From contig DBLQ01000008.1 in the NCBI GenBank assembly GCA_002297505.1, forward strand, positions 1 to 60,008: 60,008 bases of DNA. The letters run 5' to 3'. A program made the translations under genes and the position numbers. Below, in pieces: positions 1 to 8,635 of the stretch (its first letter is position 1; the number at the start of each line of letters is the position of its first letter). The DNA is from Flavobacteriales bacterium UBA720. Lineage in GTDB: Bacteria > Bacteroidota > Bacteroidia > Flavobacteriales > Weeksellaceae. The notes under the pieces are model-generated. The model saw nothing but the letters and a program-made list of their open reading frames with translations, did no database searches and was not told the origin of the DNA.

Positions 1-16
1 CAAAAATTAATCAGCA

Positions 17-943
17 ATGAAAAAAGTCTTTTTCTTTATTTTGACAGCCAGCTCACTAACGTCTTATGCCCAGGAAATTTCTAAGGAAAGAGTGGTAAGC
101 ATCGTCTCTACGCTGGCTTCCGATGATATGAAAGGCCGGAAATTCGGAACGCCGGAAAATGACAAAGCCGCAGAATACATCGCTGGCGAATTCAAGAAAG
201 ATAATTTAGGTTATTGCGTTGGTGATTCCTACTTGGTTCCGTTTGAGTACAAAGGCACGAAAGGTTTTAATGTCTGCGGAATTAAAAAAGGGAAATTGGA
301 GCAGAGTCTGGCTTATTCGGCCCATTTTGATCATATCGGGACAAATACAAAATCCGGCGACAATATCTACAATGGTGCAGATGATGATGCCAGTGGCGTG
401 GCAACTGTCATTGGTATGGCAGATTTTTTCAAGGATAAAGAAACGGATTTCTCGATGGTTTTTATGGCTTTCAATGCAGAAGAGATAGGCTTGATTGGTT
501 CCAACGCATTAGCTGGAAATGAGAAACTGAATCCTGTCTTCAATAATATCAAAGCACTTTTTAACTTTGAAATGCTGGCTACAGAATCACAGTTGGGGAA
601 GAACGCTGTATTCATGACCGGCGATGAGTTTTCTGATTTTGATGAGCTGATTAATGCCAATGCAGCAAATGGACTGAAAGTTTATCCAGACCCGTATCAA
701 GGCCAACAATTATTCTACAGGTCTGATAATGTGAATTTTGTCAAAAGAAAAATCATCGCACATTCCATTTCAACAGTGGATATGAACAAAGCGACACATT
801 ATCACGCTGTAAATGACGATATTCATATTGTAGACGCCGAAAATTTGACCAATATTATCAACAATTTCGCAAAAACCATCGAAAAGCTGAATACCAAAAA
901 CTTCCAGCCGAAGTATAATGATAAGGTAAAATACGATTTCTAG
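17..943 (+). CDS. Secreted M28 family zinc aminopeptidase
   Basis: The 308-residue product starts with a cleavable signal peptide (hydrophobic core about residues 4-17, ending SYAQ). It carries the M28 metallopeptidase motifs: SAHFDHIG with metal ligand His103, NGADDDASG around residues 119-126 with the bridging Asp, NAEEIG with catalytic/ligand Glu155-Glu156, and a late THYH histidine near residue 267. The family removes N-terminal residues from peptides with two zinc ions. A periplasmic or secreted location is inferred from the signal peptide. The length is typical of a single-domain bacterial M28 enzyme. The ATG lies only 16 bases from the window edge, so its promoter is not visible. A hairpin follows directly, suggesting a monocistronic unit. 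Confidence 0.9.
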   Translation: MKKVFFFILTASSLTSYAQEISKERVVSIVSTLASDDMKGRKFGTPENDKAAEYIAGEFKKDNLGYCVGDSYLVPFEYKGTKGFNVCGIKKGKLEQSLAYSAHFDHIGTNTKSGDNIYNGADDDASGVATVIGMADFFKDKETDFSMVFMAFNAEEIGLIGSNALAGNEKLNPVFNNIKALFNFEMLATESQLGKNAVFMTGDEFSDFDELINANAANGLKVYPDPYQGQQLFYRSDNVNFVKRKIIAHSISTVDMNKATHYHAVNDDIHIVDAENLTNIINNFAKTIEKLNTKNFQPKYNDKVKYDF

Positions 944-945
944 AC

Positions 946-974
946 GTCTGAAAAGTCAGACTATTTATTTTCCG
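946..974 (+). terminator. Probable terminator after the M28 peptidase gene
   Basis: A 6-bp stem, GTCTGA (946-951) with TCAGAC (956-961), closes an AAAG loop three bases after the stop codon. A T-rich stretch follows. The stem is short, so it is a moderate intrinsic terminator at best. Confidence 0.5.
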
Positions 975-982
975 TATTTTTG
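975..982 (+). promoter_or_regulatory. Bacteroidota -7 promoter box for the ABC exporter
   Basis: TATTTTTG matches the TAnnTTTG consensus of the Bacteroidota housekeeping sigma factor. Transcription would start near 989, only about ten bases before the ATG at 1000, giving a very short leader. No clear -33 TTG is seen at the expected distance. Confidence 0.5.
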
Positions 983-999
983 CAGTTCAATTGTTCTTA

Positions 1000-2838
1000 A
1001 TGAAACCATTCCAGCGCATCCTCGGTTTTGCCAGGCCACATCAGAAGTACCTTTGGGGAAGTATGTTTTTCAACATTCTTTATTCGCTTCTGCAGATATT
1101 CTCCATTGGAACGTTATTGCCGATTCTGAGCATCATGTTCGGCACTGTAGACGCTGTAGACACGTCAAAAGTTCCGGTCTGGAATGGCAGGCTCGCCGAC
1201 TATTTTTCGTATGTTAAGGATTGGGCCTATTACACCATTCAGGTTAATATGGACCAGCACGGCGGCATCAAGGTGCTGGCGATTCTGTGCTGTATTACGG
1301 CTTTTGCATTTTTACTGAGGAATATTTTCCGCTACATCGGCTCTTATCTACTGGTCAATTACCGTGTGGGAATCACCAGAGATTTGAGGACGGCGATGTA
1401 CGACAAGTTTCTGAAATTGCCCGTTTCTTTCTTTACGGAGCAGAGAAAAGGCGATATGATGTCTAGGATTTCCAATGACATCGGCGGCGTAGAGAGCGGC
1501 ATTATGGGCTCTTTGGTGGATATTGTGAACTCTCCGTTTATGATTATCTCCTCGCTCACCGCACTATTTATCCTTTCCCCAAAACTCACGCTGTTTTCAC
1601 TCATCGTCTTCCCGATTATGGGCTGGATTATCTCATGGGTGGGCAAGAGTCTGAAGCGGCAGGCCAAAAATGCACAGGAAGAATTGGGAAATCTATTTTC
1701 CCTGGTAGATGAAACCCTCAAGTCCTCAAAAGTTATCAAGATTTTCAATGCCGATAAAATCCTGAAAAACCGCTTCAACAAAACTACGAATCAATGGCAG
1801 CATCACGCCATTGCGATGAGCCGAAGACGCGAACTGGCCTCACCGATGAGTGAGTTTCTCGGTTCAGTCACAATGTTGCTGATTACCTGGTACGCCGGGA
1901 CAGAAATCATCAACGGAACCAATCGGGATCCGGCGACTTTTTTAGCTTTTATTGCAGTATTTTTCCAGATTTTGGATCCGGCCAAACGCCTTTCCAATGC
2001 TGTTTCTAATATCCAGGGCGGAATGGCAAGTCTGGAAAGAGTTTCGGAAGTTCTAGATTACGATCTAAAAGTGGATGAAGTTCCGAATCCAACACCGATT
2101 TCTGAACTGAAACATAGTATCGAGTTTAAGAATATTGGGTTTTTTTACGAAAAATCCAACCTGATTCTAAAGAATTTTTCAATTGTATTACCTAAGGGCA
2201 AAACCATTGCACTGGTCGGACAGTCCGGAAGTGGTAAAACCACAATAGCCAATCTTCTTGCCAGATTCTATGATGTTTCTGCCGGCGAGATTCTGATTGA
2301 CGGTCACAATATTAAAAATCTCAAACTTAAGGATTACCGCAAACTGTTGGGAATGGTAACACAGGAGTCTGTGCTTTTCAACGATTCGGTTTACAATAAT
2401 ATTCTGATGGGAAATCCCAATGCTACGGAACAGGAAGTGATCGAAGCCGCAAAAATCGCCAATGCACACGATTTCATTTTGCAGCTTCAGGATGGCTATC
2501 ATACCAATATCGGCGATGATGGGAACAAACTTTCCGGCGGACAGAAGCAGCGTGTTTCCATCGCCAGAGCCGTTCTTAAAAATCCACCAATTATGATTTT
2601 GGATGAGGCTACATCGGCCTTGGATACAGAGTCTGAAAGATACGTTCAGGATGCATTGGAGAAGATGATGCAGAACAGGACATCTCTCGTCATTGCGCAC
2701 AGATTATCGACGATTCAGAAGGCTGATCATATTGTTGTGATGGAAAAAGGTGACATTATTGAACAAGGCTCTCATCAGGAATTGATGGACAAAGATGGAA
2801 CCTACAAAAAGTTGGTTGAGCTTCAGAATTTTGATTGA
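1000..2838 (+). CDS. MsbA-like ABC transporter, fused permease and ATPase
   Basis: This is a half-transporter: an N-terminal membrane domain of about six helices (residues 15-325) joined to a C-terminal ATPase. Walker A (GQSGSGKTT) is near residue 406, the signature LSGGQKQR near 511, Walker B (IMILDEATSALD) follows, and the H-loop His lies in VIAHRLS. Such homodimers export lipid A, other lipids or drugs across the inner membrane. The substrate cannot be read from sequence, though MsbA-type lipid flipping is most likely for a single-copy fused exporter of this length. An in-frame TTG lies at 991, but ATG 1000 is preferred because the promoter box ends at 982. Confidence 0.88.
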   Translation: MKPFQRILGFARPHQKYLWGSMFFNILYSLLQIFSIGTLLPILSIMFGTVDAVDTSKVPVWNGRLADYFSYVKDWAYYTIQVNMDQHGGIKVLAILCCITAFAFLLRNIFRYIGSYLLVNYRVGITRDLRTAMYDKFLKLPVSFFTEQRKGDMMSRISNDIGGVESGIMGSLVDIVNSPFMIISSLTALFILSPKLTLFSLIVFPIMGWIISWVGKSLKRQAKNAQEELGNLFSLVDETLKSSKVIKIFNADKILKNRFNKTTNQWQHHAIAMSRRRELASPMSEFLGSVTMLLITWYAGTEIINGTNRDPATFLAFIAVFFQILDPAKRLSNAVSNIQGGMASLERVSEVLDYDLKVDEVPNPTPISELKHSIEFKNIGFFYEKSNLILKNFSIVLPKGKTIALVGQSGSGKTTIANLLARFYDVSAGEILIDGHNIKNLKLKDYRKLLGMVTQESVLFNDSVYNNILMGNPNATEQEVIEAAKIANAHDFILQLQDGYHTNIGDDGNKLSGGQKQRVSIARAVLKNPPIMILDEATSALDTESERYVQDALEKMMQNRTSLVIAHRLSTIQKADHIVVMEKGDIIEQGSHQELMDKDGTYKKLVELQNFD

Positions 2839-2841
2839 TAT

Positions 2842-3186
2842 TTAGCCAACTTCCAATCCGTTTTTCACAGGCAAACTCGGACTTAGCAAAGTTACTTCAC
2901 TTTTATTGTCACCGTAAACTCCTAAAACAAGACATTCGCTGAAAAAGTTGGCAATTTGTTTCTTCGGAAAATTAACTACCGCAAGAATCTGCTTGCCAAT
3001 CAAATCTTCTTTTTGATATAAAGCTGTGATTTGAGCAGAAGATTTCTTGATTCCCAAATCGCCAAAATCGATTTCTAATTGATAAGAAGGATTTCTGGCC
3101 TTTTTGAAATCGCTTGCGGAAATAATTGTTCCGACTCTGATGTCTATTTTTTCAAAATCTTCCCAAGATATTTCGGGTTTTGTCAT
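2842..3186 (-). CDS. csaA: CsaA-like tRNA-binding-domain chaperone
   Basis: The 114-residue protein is a single EMAP-type OB fold. The opening EKIDIRVGTI is characteristic of the tRNA_bind domain, and KSSAQIT and KQILAVVNFP match CsaA. CsaA is a small dimeric cytosolic protein proposed to act as an export-related chaperone and also shown to bind tRNA-like ligands. The gene is convergent with the ABC exporter, with three bases between stops. Upstream, toward 3216-3248, lies a palindromic repeat. Family assignment is confident; the cellular role is from the family only. Confidence 0.85.
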   Translation of the reverse strand: MTKPEISWEDFEKIDIRVGTIISASDFKKARNPSYQLEIDFGDLGIKKSSAQITALYQKEDLIGKQILAVVNFPKKQIANFFSECLVLGVYGDNKSEVTLLSPSLPVKNGLEVG

Positions 3187-3215
3187 TTTAATAAATTTAA
3201 ACTTATTTGAAGCAA

Positions 3216-3248
3216 AAACCTCACAGGTTTCTAAAACCTGTGAGGTTT
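3216..3248. repeat. Palindromic repeat, copy 1
   Basis: Two 15-nt arms, AAACCTCACAGGTTT (3216-3230) and AAACCTGTGAGGTTT (3234-3248), are perfect reverse complements around a 3-nt CTA loop. The same palindrome recurs at 29448-29479. Its position between same-strand genes and the flanking A and T runs allow a terminator role for the upstream minus-strand gene, but the sequence identity between distant copies argues for a dispersed repeat. Confidence 0.8.
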
Positions 3249-3260
3249 CATTGAGCTATT

Positions 3261-3773
3261 TTATTTTTTAATTGATAATAAAAGAGATTCAACTTCTTTT
3301 TTCTGTTCCTCATATTTCTGTTGCAACTCGCTGCCTTCGCCCATTCTGCCATAATACACCAAAGCCTTCTCGCCAAAGAAATTTTTGTAATAATTAGAAA
3401 GTTCCGGAATCTGTGGAAAATTGTTATGAAATAACATCTCGTAGTAAGCCTGCCATTCGCGTTCGTTCTTGTCCATAATCATCATTTTTGGCGATTTCTG
3501 ACGGACATGCAACATCTCGTGAGCCAGCAGATTGAGAACGAGTGTCAAATCAAAATCGAATAAGTTTCTTGGAATCATCACTTGTTGCATTTCACCGATC
3601 TCACCATTAGCGGTCAATAGAATCGATTTTTCTTCTGATTCTTCCCGAAAACCAAATCCTGCAAAGTTATCATCATCCAAATCAAATTCGTGAATGAGGA
3701 ATCTTGCTGCGTCCAGTATTTCACCGGTTTCTTTGTAAGCGTTAAGGTTGAATTGTAGTTGTTCGTAATTCAT
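3261..3773 (-). CDS. Small HExxH protein, putative metallopeptidase-like
   Basis: The 170-residue product has no signal peptide. The most telling feature is LLAHEMLHVRQKSP near residues 86-99, an HExxH zinc-binding helix of the zincin type. NEREWQAYYE about 20 residues later could supply a downstream glutamate ligand. The C-terminus is a charged, likely coiled-coil helix (QQKYEEQKKEVESLL). No family name was recognised. It sits downstream of sufD, separated by about 200 bases containing a structured repeat, so it is probably not part of the suf operon. Function is unknown; proteolysis is only an inference from the motif. Confidence 0.7.
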   Translation of the reverse strand: MNYEQLQFNLNAYKETGEILDAARFLIHEFDLDDDNFAGFGFREESEEKSILLTANGEIGEMQQVMIPRNLFDFDLTLVLNLLAHEMLHVRQKSPKMMIMDKNEREWQAYYEMLFHNNFPQIPELSNYYKNFFGEKALVYYGRMGEGSELQQKYEEQKKEVESLLLSIKK

Positions 3774-3845
3774 TTGTGTTAAAATAAAATTGTTGATGAT
3801 TCAAATTTACAATTTAACTACAAATATTTCAAAAGAACTTGAATC

Positions 3846-3944
3846 CGCGCCCCGACTTGAGCGGAAATCCTTTTTACGCAACGCAGTGGAGTGAAAAGAT
3901 TGGGAGCGCAAGGCGGATAAAGGCGCCCCAATAACAACAAAAAA
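3846..3944. repeat. Divergent copy of a structured intergenic element
   Basis: Read on the minus strand, this stretch has the plan of the elements at 29411-29530 and 35201-35310: a C-rich left arm, an ATCTTTT block, a variable centre, then AAAAAGGAT followed by a CCGCT...CGGGGC arm. On the plus strand it shows CCCCGACTTGAGCGG, then ATCCTTTTT, then AAAAGATTGGGAGCGC. It fills most of the gap between sufD and the HExxH gene. The outer arms and the T/A blocks can pair into a long imperfect hairpin. Confidence 0.55.
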
Positions 3945-3975
3945 ATCGCACCCGAGAGATGCGATTTAATTTTAT

Positions 3976-5307
3976 TTAGAATTCCATACTGACTTCCAGC
4001 TTTTCTGCCAGAAGTTTGGAAACTTTGACTTTGAGAGGCTCAATATCAATGTTTTGCATCGCATCGTTGGCGAACGCGTAAAGCAGCAATGCTCTGGCTT
4101 CTTTCTTGGAAATTCCGCGCGCTCTGAGGTAGAACATCGCATCATCGTTCAGCTGTCCAACGGTACAACCGTGTGAACATTTCACATCATCTGCGAAAAT
4201 CTCCAGCTGAGGTTTTGTATCAATAGTTGCACCTTCGTCCAGCAAAATGTTGTTGTTTTGCTGATAAGCGTTGGTTTTCTGAGCGATCTTGTTCACAAAC
4301 ACTTTTCCGTTGAAAACACCGTGCGACTTATCCTTGAAAATTCCTTTGTAATTCTGGTAAGATTCACAGTTCGGCGTGTTGTGATGTACGGCCGTGTGAT
4401 GATCCACCAATTGGTCTTTCCCGATAATCGTGATGCCGTTCATAAACGAATTGATATTCTCGCCGTTGTGGATGAAATCCAGATTGTTACGAACCAGTTT
4501 TCCTCCGAAAGAGAAGGTATTTACCGTCGTTAAACTGTCTCTTTCCTGCTTCGCAAAGGTGTGGTCCACAAGATAAGAAGTGTCGCTGTCGTTCTGCAAT
4601 TTGTGCCAGTCTGCTTTTGCATTTTGATACGTGAAAATCTCAGTCACAGAGTTGGTGAAAACGAATGACTCATCAAAATTGTGGTGACTTTCAATCACTT
4701 CTACTTTTGCACCAGCTTCTACAATCAGAAGATTTCTTGTGTTGTAGAATGTGTTTTCTTGCTGACTGTCAGAAATATAAAAAACGTGAATCGGTTTTTC
4801 GATGACAATGTTTTTTGGAACTTTCAGGAAAAACCCTTCGTTGAAATAAGCCAGATTCAGGTTGGTGAAAGCTAACTCTTTACTCGCAATTGTATTGAAA
4901 TATTGATTGAAAGTTTCTTTTTTGGCTGAATCATTAAGCGCTTCATTCAATGTTAAAAATTCTGTATTTTCAATAGAAATGTTAGAATATTCTTTGTGAA
5001 GTTTCCCGTTGATGAACACAATCCAGTCAAAATGTTCCTCCCCCAGATGCAATTCGTCCAATTGCTCCTTGCTGATATGATGCGCTTCTGACGGGAAAAA
5101 ATTGTAAGATTTCTCCGTAATTTCCTTTAGATTCGTGTATTTATATTCTTCATCTTTCTTGGTAGGAAAACCTTTTTCTTCAAATTTCTGAAGAGCAGTT
5201 TTTCTCTCTTCGTTCAAAAAAGAATGACGAAGCGATTCCAAAAAAGAATGATGGTGATTTAAAACTTGTTCTTTTAATGCCATTACTGGTATTTCTGTAT
5301 TTTGCAA
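3976..5307 (-). CDS. sufD: Fe-S cluster assembly protein SufD
   Basis: SufD pairs with SufB and the ATPase SufC in the cytosolic SufBC2D scaffold that builds iron-sulfur clusters. The C-terminal signature KCSHGCTVGQLNDDAMFYLR (around residues 375-394) includes the conserved Cys and His of the SufB/SufD interface, and the middle is the expected beta-helix. At 443 residues it has normal length. An internal ATG (MALKEQ, at 5283) may be the true start, since the first eight residues are atypical. The 47-bp gap to sufC contains a low-complexity run of ACTAACAACT-type repeats. It is the last suf gene here: no sufS or sufE follows. Confidence 0.93.
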   Translation of the reverse strand: MQNTEIPVMALKEQVLNHHHSFLESLRHSFLNEERKTALQKFEEKGFPTKKDEEYKYTNLKEITEKSYNFFPSEAHHISKEQLDELHLGEEHFDWIVFINGKLHKEYSNISIENTEFLTLNEALNDSAKKETFNQYFNTIASKELAFTNLNLAYFNEGFFLKVPKNIVIEKPIHVFYISDSQQENTFYNTRNLLIVEAGAKVEVIESHHNFDESFVFTNSVTEIFTYQNAKADWHKLQNDSDTSYLVDHTFAKQERDSLTTVNTFSFGGKLVRNNLDFIHNGENINSFMNGITIIGKDQLVDHHTAVHHNTPNCESYQNYKGIFKDKSHGVFNGKVFVNKIAQKTNAYQQNNNILLDEGATIDTKPQLEIFADDVKCSHGCTVGQLNDDAMFYLRARGISKKEARALLLYAFANDAMQNIDIEPLKVKVSKLLAEKLEVSMEF

Positions 5308-5354
5308 ATTTTTGTTTTTAAGTTAACTGTCAACTAACAACTATTAACTGACAA

Positions 5355-6101
5355 CTAATTAAGAAGCCAATCGTAACCTTTTTCTTCCAATTCCAATGCA
5401 AGAGATTTATCGCCTGTTTTGATGATTTTTCCATCTGCCAAAACGTGAACGAAATCCGGCTGAATGTAATTCAACAATCTTTGGTAATGCGTGATGAGCA
5501 AAACCGCGTTGCCTTCGCTTCTGAATTTGTTCACACCATCCGCAACGATTCTCAAGGCATCAATATCCAACCCTGAATCGGTTTCGTCAAGAATGGCCAA
5601 TTTCGGATTGAGCATCATCATCTGGAAAATCTCGTTTCTTTTTTTCTCACCTCCGGAGAAACCTTCGTTCAGAGAACGGGAAAGAAAATCTTTTCTGATG
5701 CCTAATTTCTCGGAATTTTCACGGATCAGACCCAACATATCTTTAGCACCCATTTCCTCCAGGCCGTTGGCCTTTCTGGTTTCGTTAAGAGCAGCTTTGA
5801 TGAAATTGGTAACGGTAACGCCAGGGATTTCTACAGGATATTGGAAAGAAAGGAAAATTCCCTTGTGCGCTCTTTCTTCAGGCGCATCTTCACCGATTTC
5901 TTCGCCTTCGAAAAGGATTTCGCCATCGGTAACTTCGTAATCCTCTTTTCCTGCAATCACAGAAGAAAGCGTTGATTTTCCGGCGCCGTTCGGTCCCATA
6001 ATCGCGTGCACTTCGCCCGGTTTTATTTCAAGGTTGATTCCTTTTAAGATTTCTTTGTCGCCGTCTTCAATTTTGGCGTGTAAGTTTTTGATTTGTAGCA
6101 T
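5355..6101 (-). CDS. sufC: Fe-S assembly ATPase SufC
   Basis: The 248-residue ABC-type ATPase has no membrane domain. It shows Walker A GPNGAGKST (about residues 36-44), the SufC-specific signature SGGEKKRNEI (about 149-158), Walker B LAILDETDSGLD and the H-loop ITHYQR. SufC powers conformational change in the SufBC2D scaffold. It lies between sufD and an inserted toxin-antitoxin pair that separates it from sufB, on the same strand. Translation could still be from the suf transcript reading through the insert, or from a new promoter. Confidence 0.95.
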   Translation of the reverse strand: MLQIKNLHAKIEDGDKEILKGINLEIKPGEVHAIMGPNGAGKSTLSSVIAGKEDYEVTDGEILFEGEEIGEDAPEERAHKGIFLSFQYPVEIPGVTVTNFIKAALNETRKANGLEEMGAKDMLGLIRENSEKLGIRKDFLSRSLNEGFSGGEKKRNEIFQMMMLNPKLAILDETDSGLDIDALRIVADGVNKFRSEGNAVLLITHYQRLLNYIQPDFVHVLADGKIIKTGDKSLALELEEKGYDWLLN

Positions 6102-6137
6102 ATTGTTATATACATATCTCCCTGAAAGAAATATGAT

Positions 6138-6524
6138 TTATTTCAAATTAATGATTTTCAAGTCTTGGATGAATGAAAAATGTTGGTCATTTGTTACTAA
6201 TGACTTATTATTTTCTATTGCAATTGCGGCAATCCAAATATCATTTTCAGGAATAGGTTTGCCTTTTCGTTTTAAAGAAGATTTTATTGATGCATAGGCT
6301 CCAGCAGTTTCTTCTGTGGAGTTGATAATTGAAAATTCTTCAGTCAATTTTGTTATTTGTTTAAAATGTATTTCTCTATTTAAAGAGTTTTCAGCACCGT
6401 AGAACAATTCGCCAATTACAAATATTGGAATCTCAAAATCAAAATTAGTCAAAAATGATTTTGTTTTTTCATCTCCTCGAAACCAATCAATGATGATGTT
6501 TGTATCTAAAACATTACCACTCAT
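6138..6524 (-). CDS. PIN-domain ribonuclease toxin (VapC-like)
   Basis: The protein opens with MSGNVLDTNIIIDW, the first catalytic Asp of PIN domains. It continues with the mid-domain Glu (GELFYGA) and ends with PENDIWIAAIA and VTNDQHF, which carry the remaining acidic residues. VapC-type toxins cleave tRNA or rRNA and are neutralised by a co-encoded antitoxin. A TTG six bases upstream is also in frame, but ATG 6524 overlaps the antitoxin stop in a typical coupled arrangement (11-nt overlap). It sits inside the suf operon on the same strand. All four expected acidic positions appear present, so the toxin is probably functional. Confidence 0.85.
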   Translation of the reverse strand: MSGNVLDTNIIIDWFRGDEKTKSFLTNFDFEIPIFVIGELFYGAENSLNREIHFKQITKLTEEFSIINSTEETAGAYASIKSSLKRKGKPIPENDIWIAAIAIENNKSLVTNDQHFSFIQDLKIINLK

Positions 6525-6726
6525 TATCAATGTTTTCTGTTCCTTTTTTGATTATATTTTCAATCTCTTTTGATTCTTCTTTAGACCAAATTCCTGAAAA
6601 AGAGTCAATATTCTTTGCTGTTTTTTTATTTTTTTTGGATAACAAAAAATCAATAAAATCGTTGACCTCTTCCTTCAAAGAATCGGGCAATATTTTTATC
6701 TTATCAATTAAGATTGTGTTTTCCAT
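6514..6726 (-). CDS. Antitoxin of the PIN-toxin pair (DUF2281/VapB-like)
   Basis: The 70-residue acidic protein precedes the PIN toxin and overlaps its start. ILPDSLKEEVNDFIDFLLSK near residues 12-31 resembles the helix of DUF2281 antitoxins, followed by a lysine-rich linker and a flexible C-terminal part that would contact the toxin. The order antitoxin-toxin with overlap is standard for type II systems. Its start lies 29 bases after the sufB stop, so the pair is transcribed at least partly with suf. DNA binding and autoregulation are not evident from the sequence. Confidence 0.8.
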   Translation of the reverse strand: MENTILIDKIKILPDSLKEEVNDFIDFLLSKKNKKTAKNIDSFSGIWSKEESKEIENIIKKGTENIDNEW

Positions 6727-6755
6727 TTCTAATTTTTTTTCAAATTTACAAAATT

Positions 6756-8204
6756 CTATCCTACACTTCCTTCAAGCGAAATCTCCAGTAATTTCTGCGC
6801 TTCAATCGCAAATTCCATTGGAAGCTTGTTCAAAACTTCTTTGCTGAATCCGTTCACAATCAATGCAATGGCTCTTTCCGTATCGATTCCTCTTTGGTTG
6901 CAATAGAAAATCTGGTCTTCCCCGATTTTTGAAGTGGTTGCCTCGTGTTCCAATTGTGCAGTCGGGTCTTTGATTTCGATGTAAGGAAATGTGTGTGCGC
7001 CGCATTCGTTACCCATTAGCAAAGAGTCACATTGAGAAAAGTTTCTTGCTCCTTTTGCAGTTGGCATTACTTTCACCTGACCTCTGTATGAGTTTTGTGA
7101 TTTCCCGGCAGAGATGCCTTTGGAAATAATGGTTGATTTGGTATTCTTCCCAATGTGGATCATCTTCGTTCCCGTATCTGCATATTGGTGCATATTGGTA
7201 ACCGCGATGGAATAAAACTCGCCCACCGAATTGTCACCTTTCAAAATACAGCTTGGATATTTCCAGGTTACGGCAGAACCCGTTTCCACCTGAGTCCAGG
7301 AGATTTTTGCATTTCTTTCACAAAGCCCTCTTTTCGTCACAAAATTGAAAACGCCACCTTTTCCTTGTTCATCGCCGGGATACCAGTTTTGAACTGTTGA
7401 ATATTTGATCTCAGCGTCGTCCAGAGCAATCAGTTCTACAACGGCCGCGTGAAGTTGGTTCTCGTCTCTCGAAGGCGCTGTACAACCTTCCAGATAGGAA
7501 ACGTAACTTCCGGCATCGGCAATGACCAAAGTTCTTTCGAACTGACCGGTTCCTGATTGATTGATACGGAAATAAGTTGATAATTCCATTGGACATCTTA
7601 CACCTTTTGGGATGTAGCAGAAACTTCCGTCGGAGAAAACGGCGGAGTTCAAAGCGGCGTAGAAATTGTCGCCTCTTGGAACGACTTTGCCCAGGTATTG
7701 TTTTACCAAATCAGGGTGTTCCTTGATCGCTTCGGAAATGGAGCAGAAGATGATGCCTTTCTCTTTCAGGGTTTCCTGAAATGTCGTTTTCACGGACACA
7801 GAATCCACCACAATATCCACCGCAACATTCGCGAGTCTCTTCTGTTCCTCGATATTGATTCCCAATTTTGCGAAAGTCTTTAGCAACTCCGGGTCTACTT
7901 CATCAAGACTTGCCAATTCCGGTTTAGCCTTTGGAGCAGCGTAATATCGAATTGCCTGAAAATCAGGTTTTTGATATTTAATGTTGGCCCATGTTGGCTC
8001 TTCCATTTTTTGCCAGATACGGAAAGATTCCAGACGCCAGTCGGTCATCCATTCCGGCTCTTCTTTCTTGGCAGAAATCGCACGGATGATGTCTTCATTC
8101 AGACCAATTGGGAAATCTTCATACTCGATATCCGTTTCGAATCCGAATTCGTACTTTTTATTTTCTAAATCGACGCGTAAATCGTCTTCTGTATATTTAC
8201 TCAT
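6756..8204 (-). CDS. sufB: Fe-S cluster assembly protein SufB
   Basis: SufB is the scaffold subunit on which the nascent cluster forms. The 482-residue length is typical. Recognisable blocks are GVRCPMELSTYFRINQ, YLEGCTAPSRDENQLHAAVVEL and the C-terminal NECGAHTFPYIEIKDP, which carries the conserved cysteine implicated in cluster assembly. In most relatives sufC follows directly; here a toxin-antitoxin pair intervenes. The 73-bp gap from the sufA-like gene includes a TTTTAGATT-type low-complexity run. Identification is secure. Confidence 0.95.
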   Translation of the reverse strand: MSKYTEDDLRVDLENKKYEFGFETDIEYEDFPIGLNEDIIRAISAKKEEPEWMTDWRLESFRIWQKMEEPTWANIKYQKPDFQAIRYYAAPKAKPELASLDEVDPELLKTFAKLGINIEEQKRLANVAVDIVVDSVSVKTTFQETLKEKGIIFCSISEAIKEHPDLVKQYLGKVVPRGDNFYAALNSAVFSDGSFCYIPKGVRCPMELSTYFRINQSGTGQFERTLVIADAGSYVSYLEGCTAPSRDENQLHAAVVELIALDDAEIKYSTVQNWYPGDEQGKGGVFNFVTKRGLCERNAKISWTQVETGSAVTWKYPSCILKGDNSVGEFYSIAVTNMHQYADTGTKMIHIGKNTKSTIISKGISAGKSQNSYRGQVKVMPTAKGARNFSQCDSLLMGNECGAHTFPYIEIKDPTAQLEHEATTSKIGEDQIFYCNQRGIDTERAIALIVNGFSKEVLNKLPMEFAIEAQKLLEISLEGSVG

Positions 8205-8277
8205 TAGATAGATTTTAGATTTTAGATTTTAGATTTAGATGATTCATGCATCTAACTTCTGGCTTCTAATTTCTAAT

Positions 8278-8607
8278 TTATAAACTGAAACTTTCTCCGC
8301 AGCCGCAGGTTCTTGCCGCATTGGGATTATTAAAAACGAAACCTTTTCCATTCAGTCCGCCGGAATATTCCAATGTGGTTCCTGCAAGATAAAGGATTGA
8401 TTTTTTGTCCACAACGATTTTTACGCCGTTATTTTCAAAAATCTGGTCGGTGTCGCCTTTCACATTGTCAAACTTCAGGACATATTCCAGCCCGGAACAT
8501 CCGCCGCTTTTTACGCCCACTCTTATATAGTCAGTCTCAGGATTGAAGCCTTCTTCAGTCATCAACTGAGCTGCTTTGGATTTTGCCTGATCGCTTACTT
8601 GTATCAT
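8278..8607 (-). CDS. Fe-S assembly accessory protein (SufA/IscA/ErpA family)
   Basis: This 109-residue A-type carrier has the three cluster-binding cysteines: one in SGGCSGLEY near residue 36 and two in the C-terminal CGCGESFSL. Such proteins take clusters from the SufBCD scaffold to apo-proteins. It is the first gene of the suf operon and has a good promoter 29-60 bases upstream. Whether it is SufA or ErpA by function cannot be decided from sequence. Confidence 0.9.
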   Translation of the reverse strand: MIQVSDQAKSKAAQLMTEEGFNPETDYIRVGVKSGGCSGLEYVLKFDNVKGDTDQIFENNGVKIVVDKKSILYLAGTTLEYSGGLNGKGFVFNNPNAARTCGCGESFSL

Positions 8608-8635
8608 TGTTTTTATTTAGACTGATTTTAGAGTA

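Noticed and set aside
6141..6747. TTTCAAATT at both edges of the toxin-antitoxin pair as a target-site duplication
   Set aside because: Nine AT-rich bases, one copy within the toxin gene; expected by chance in such DNA.
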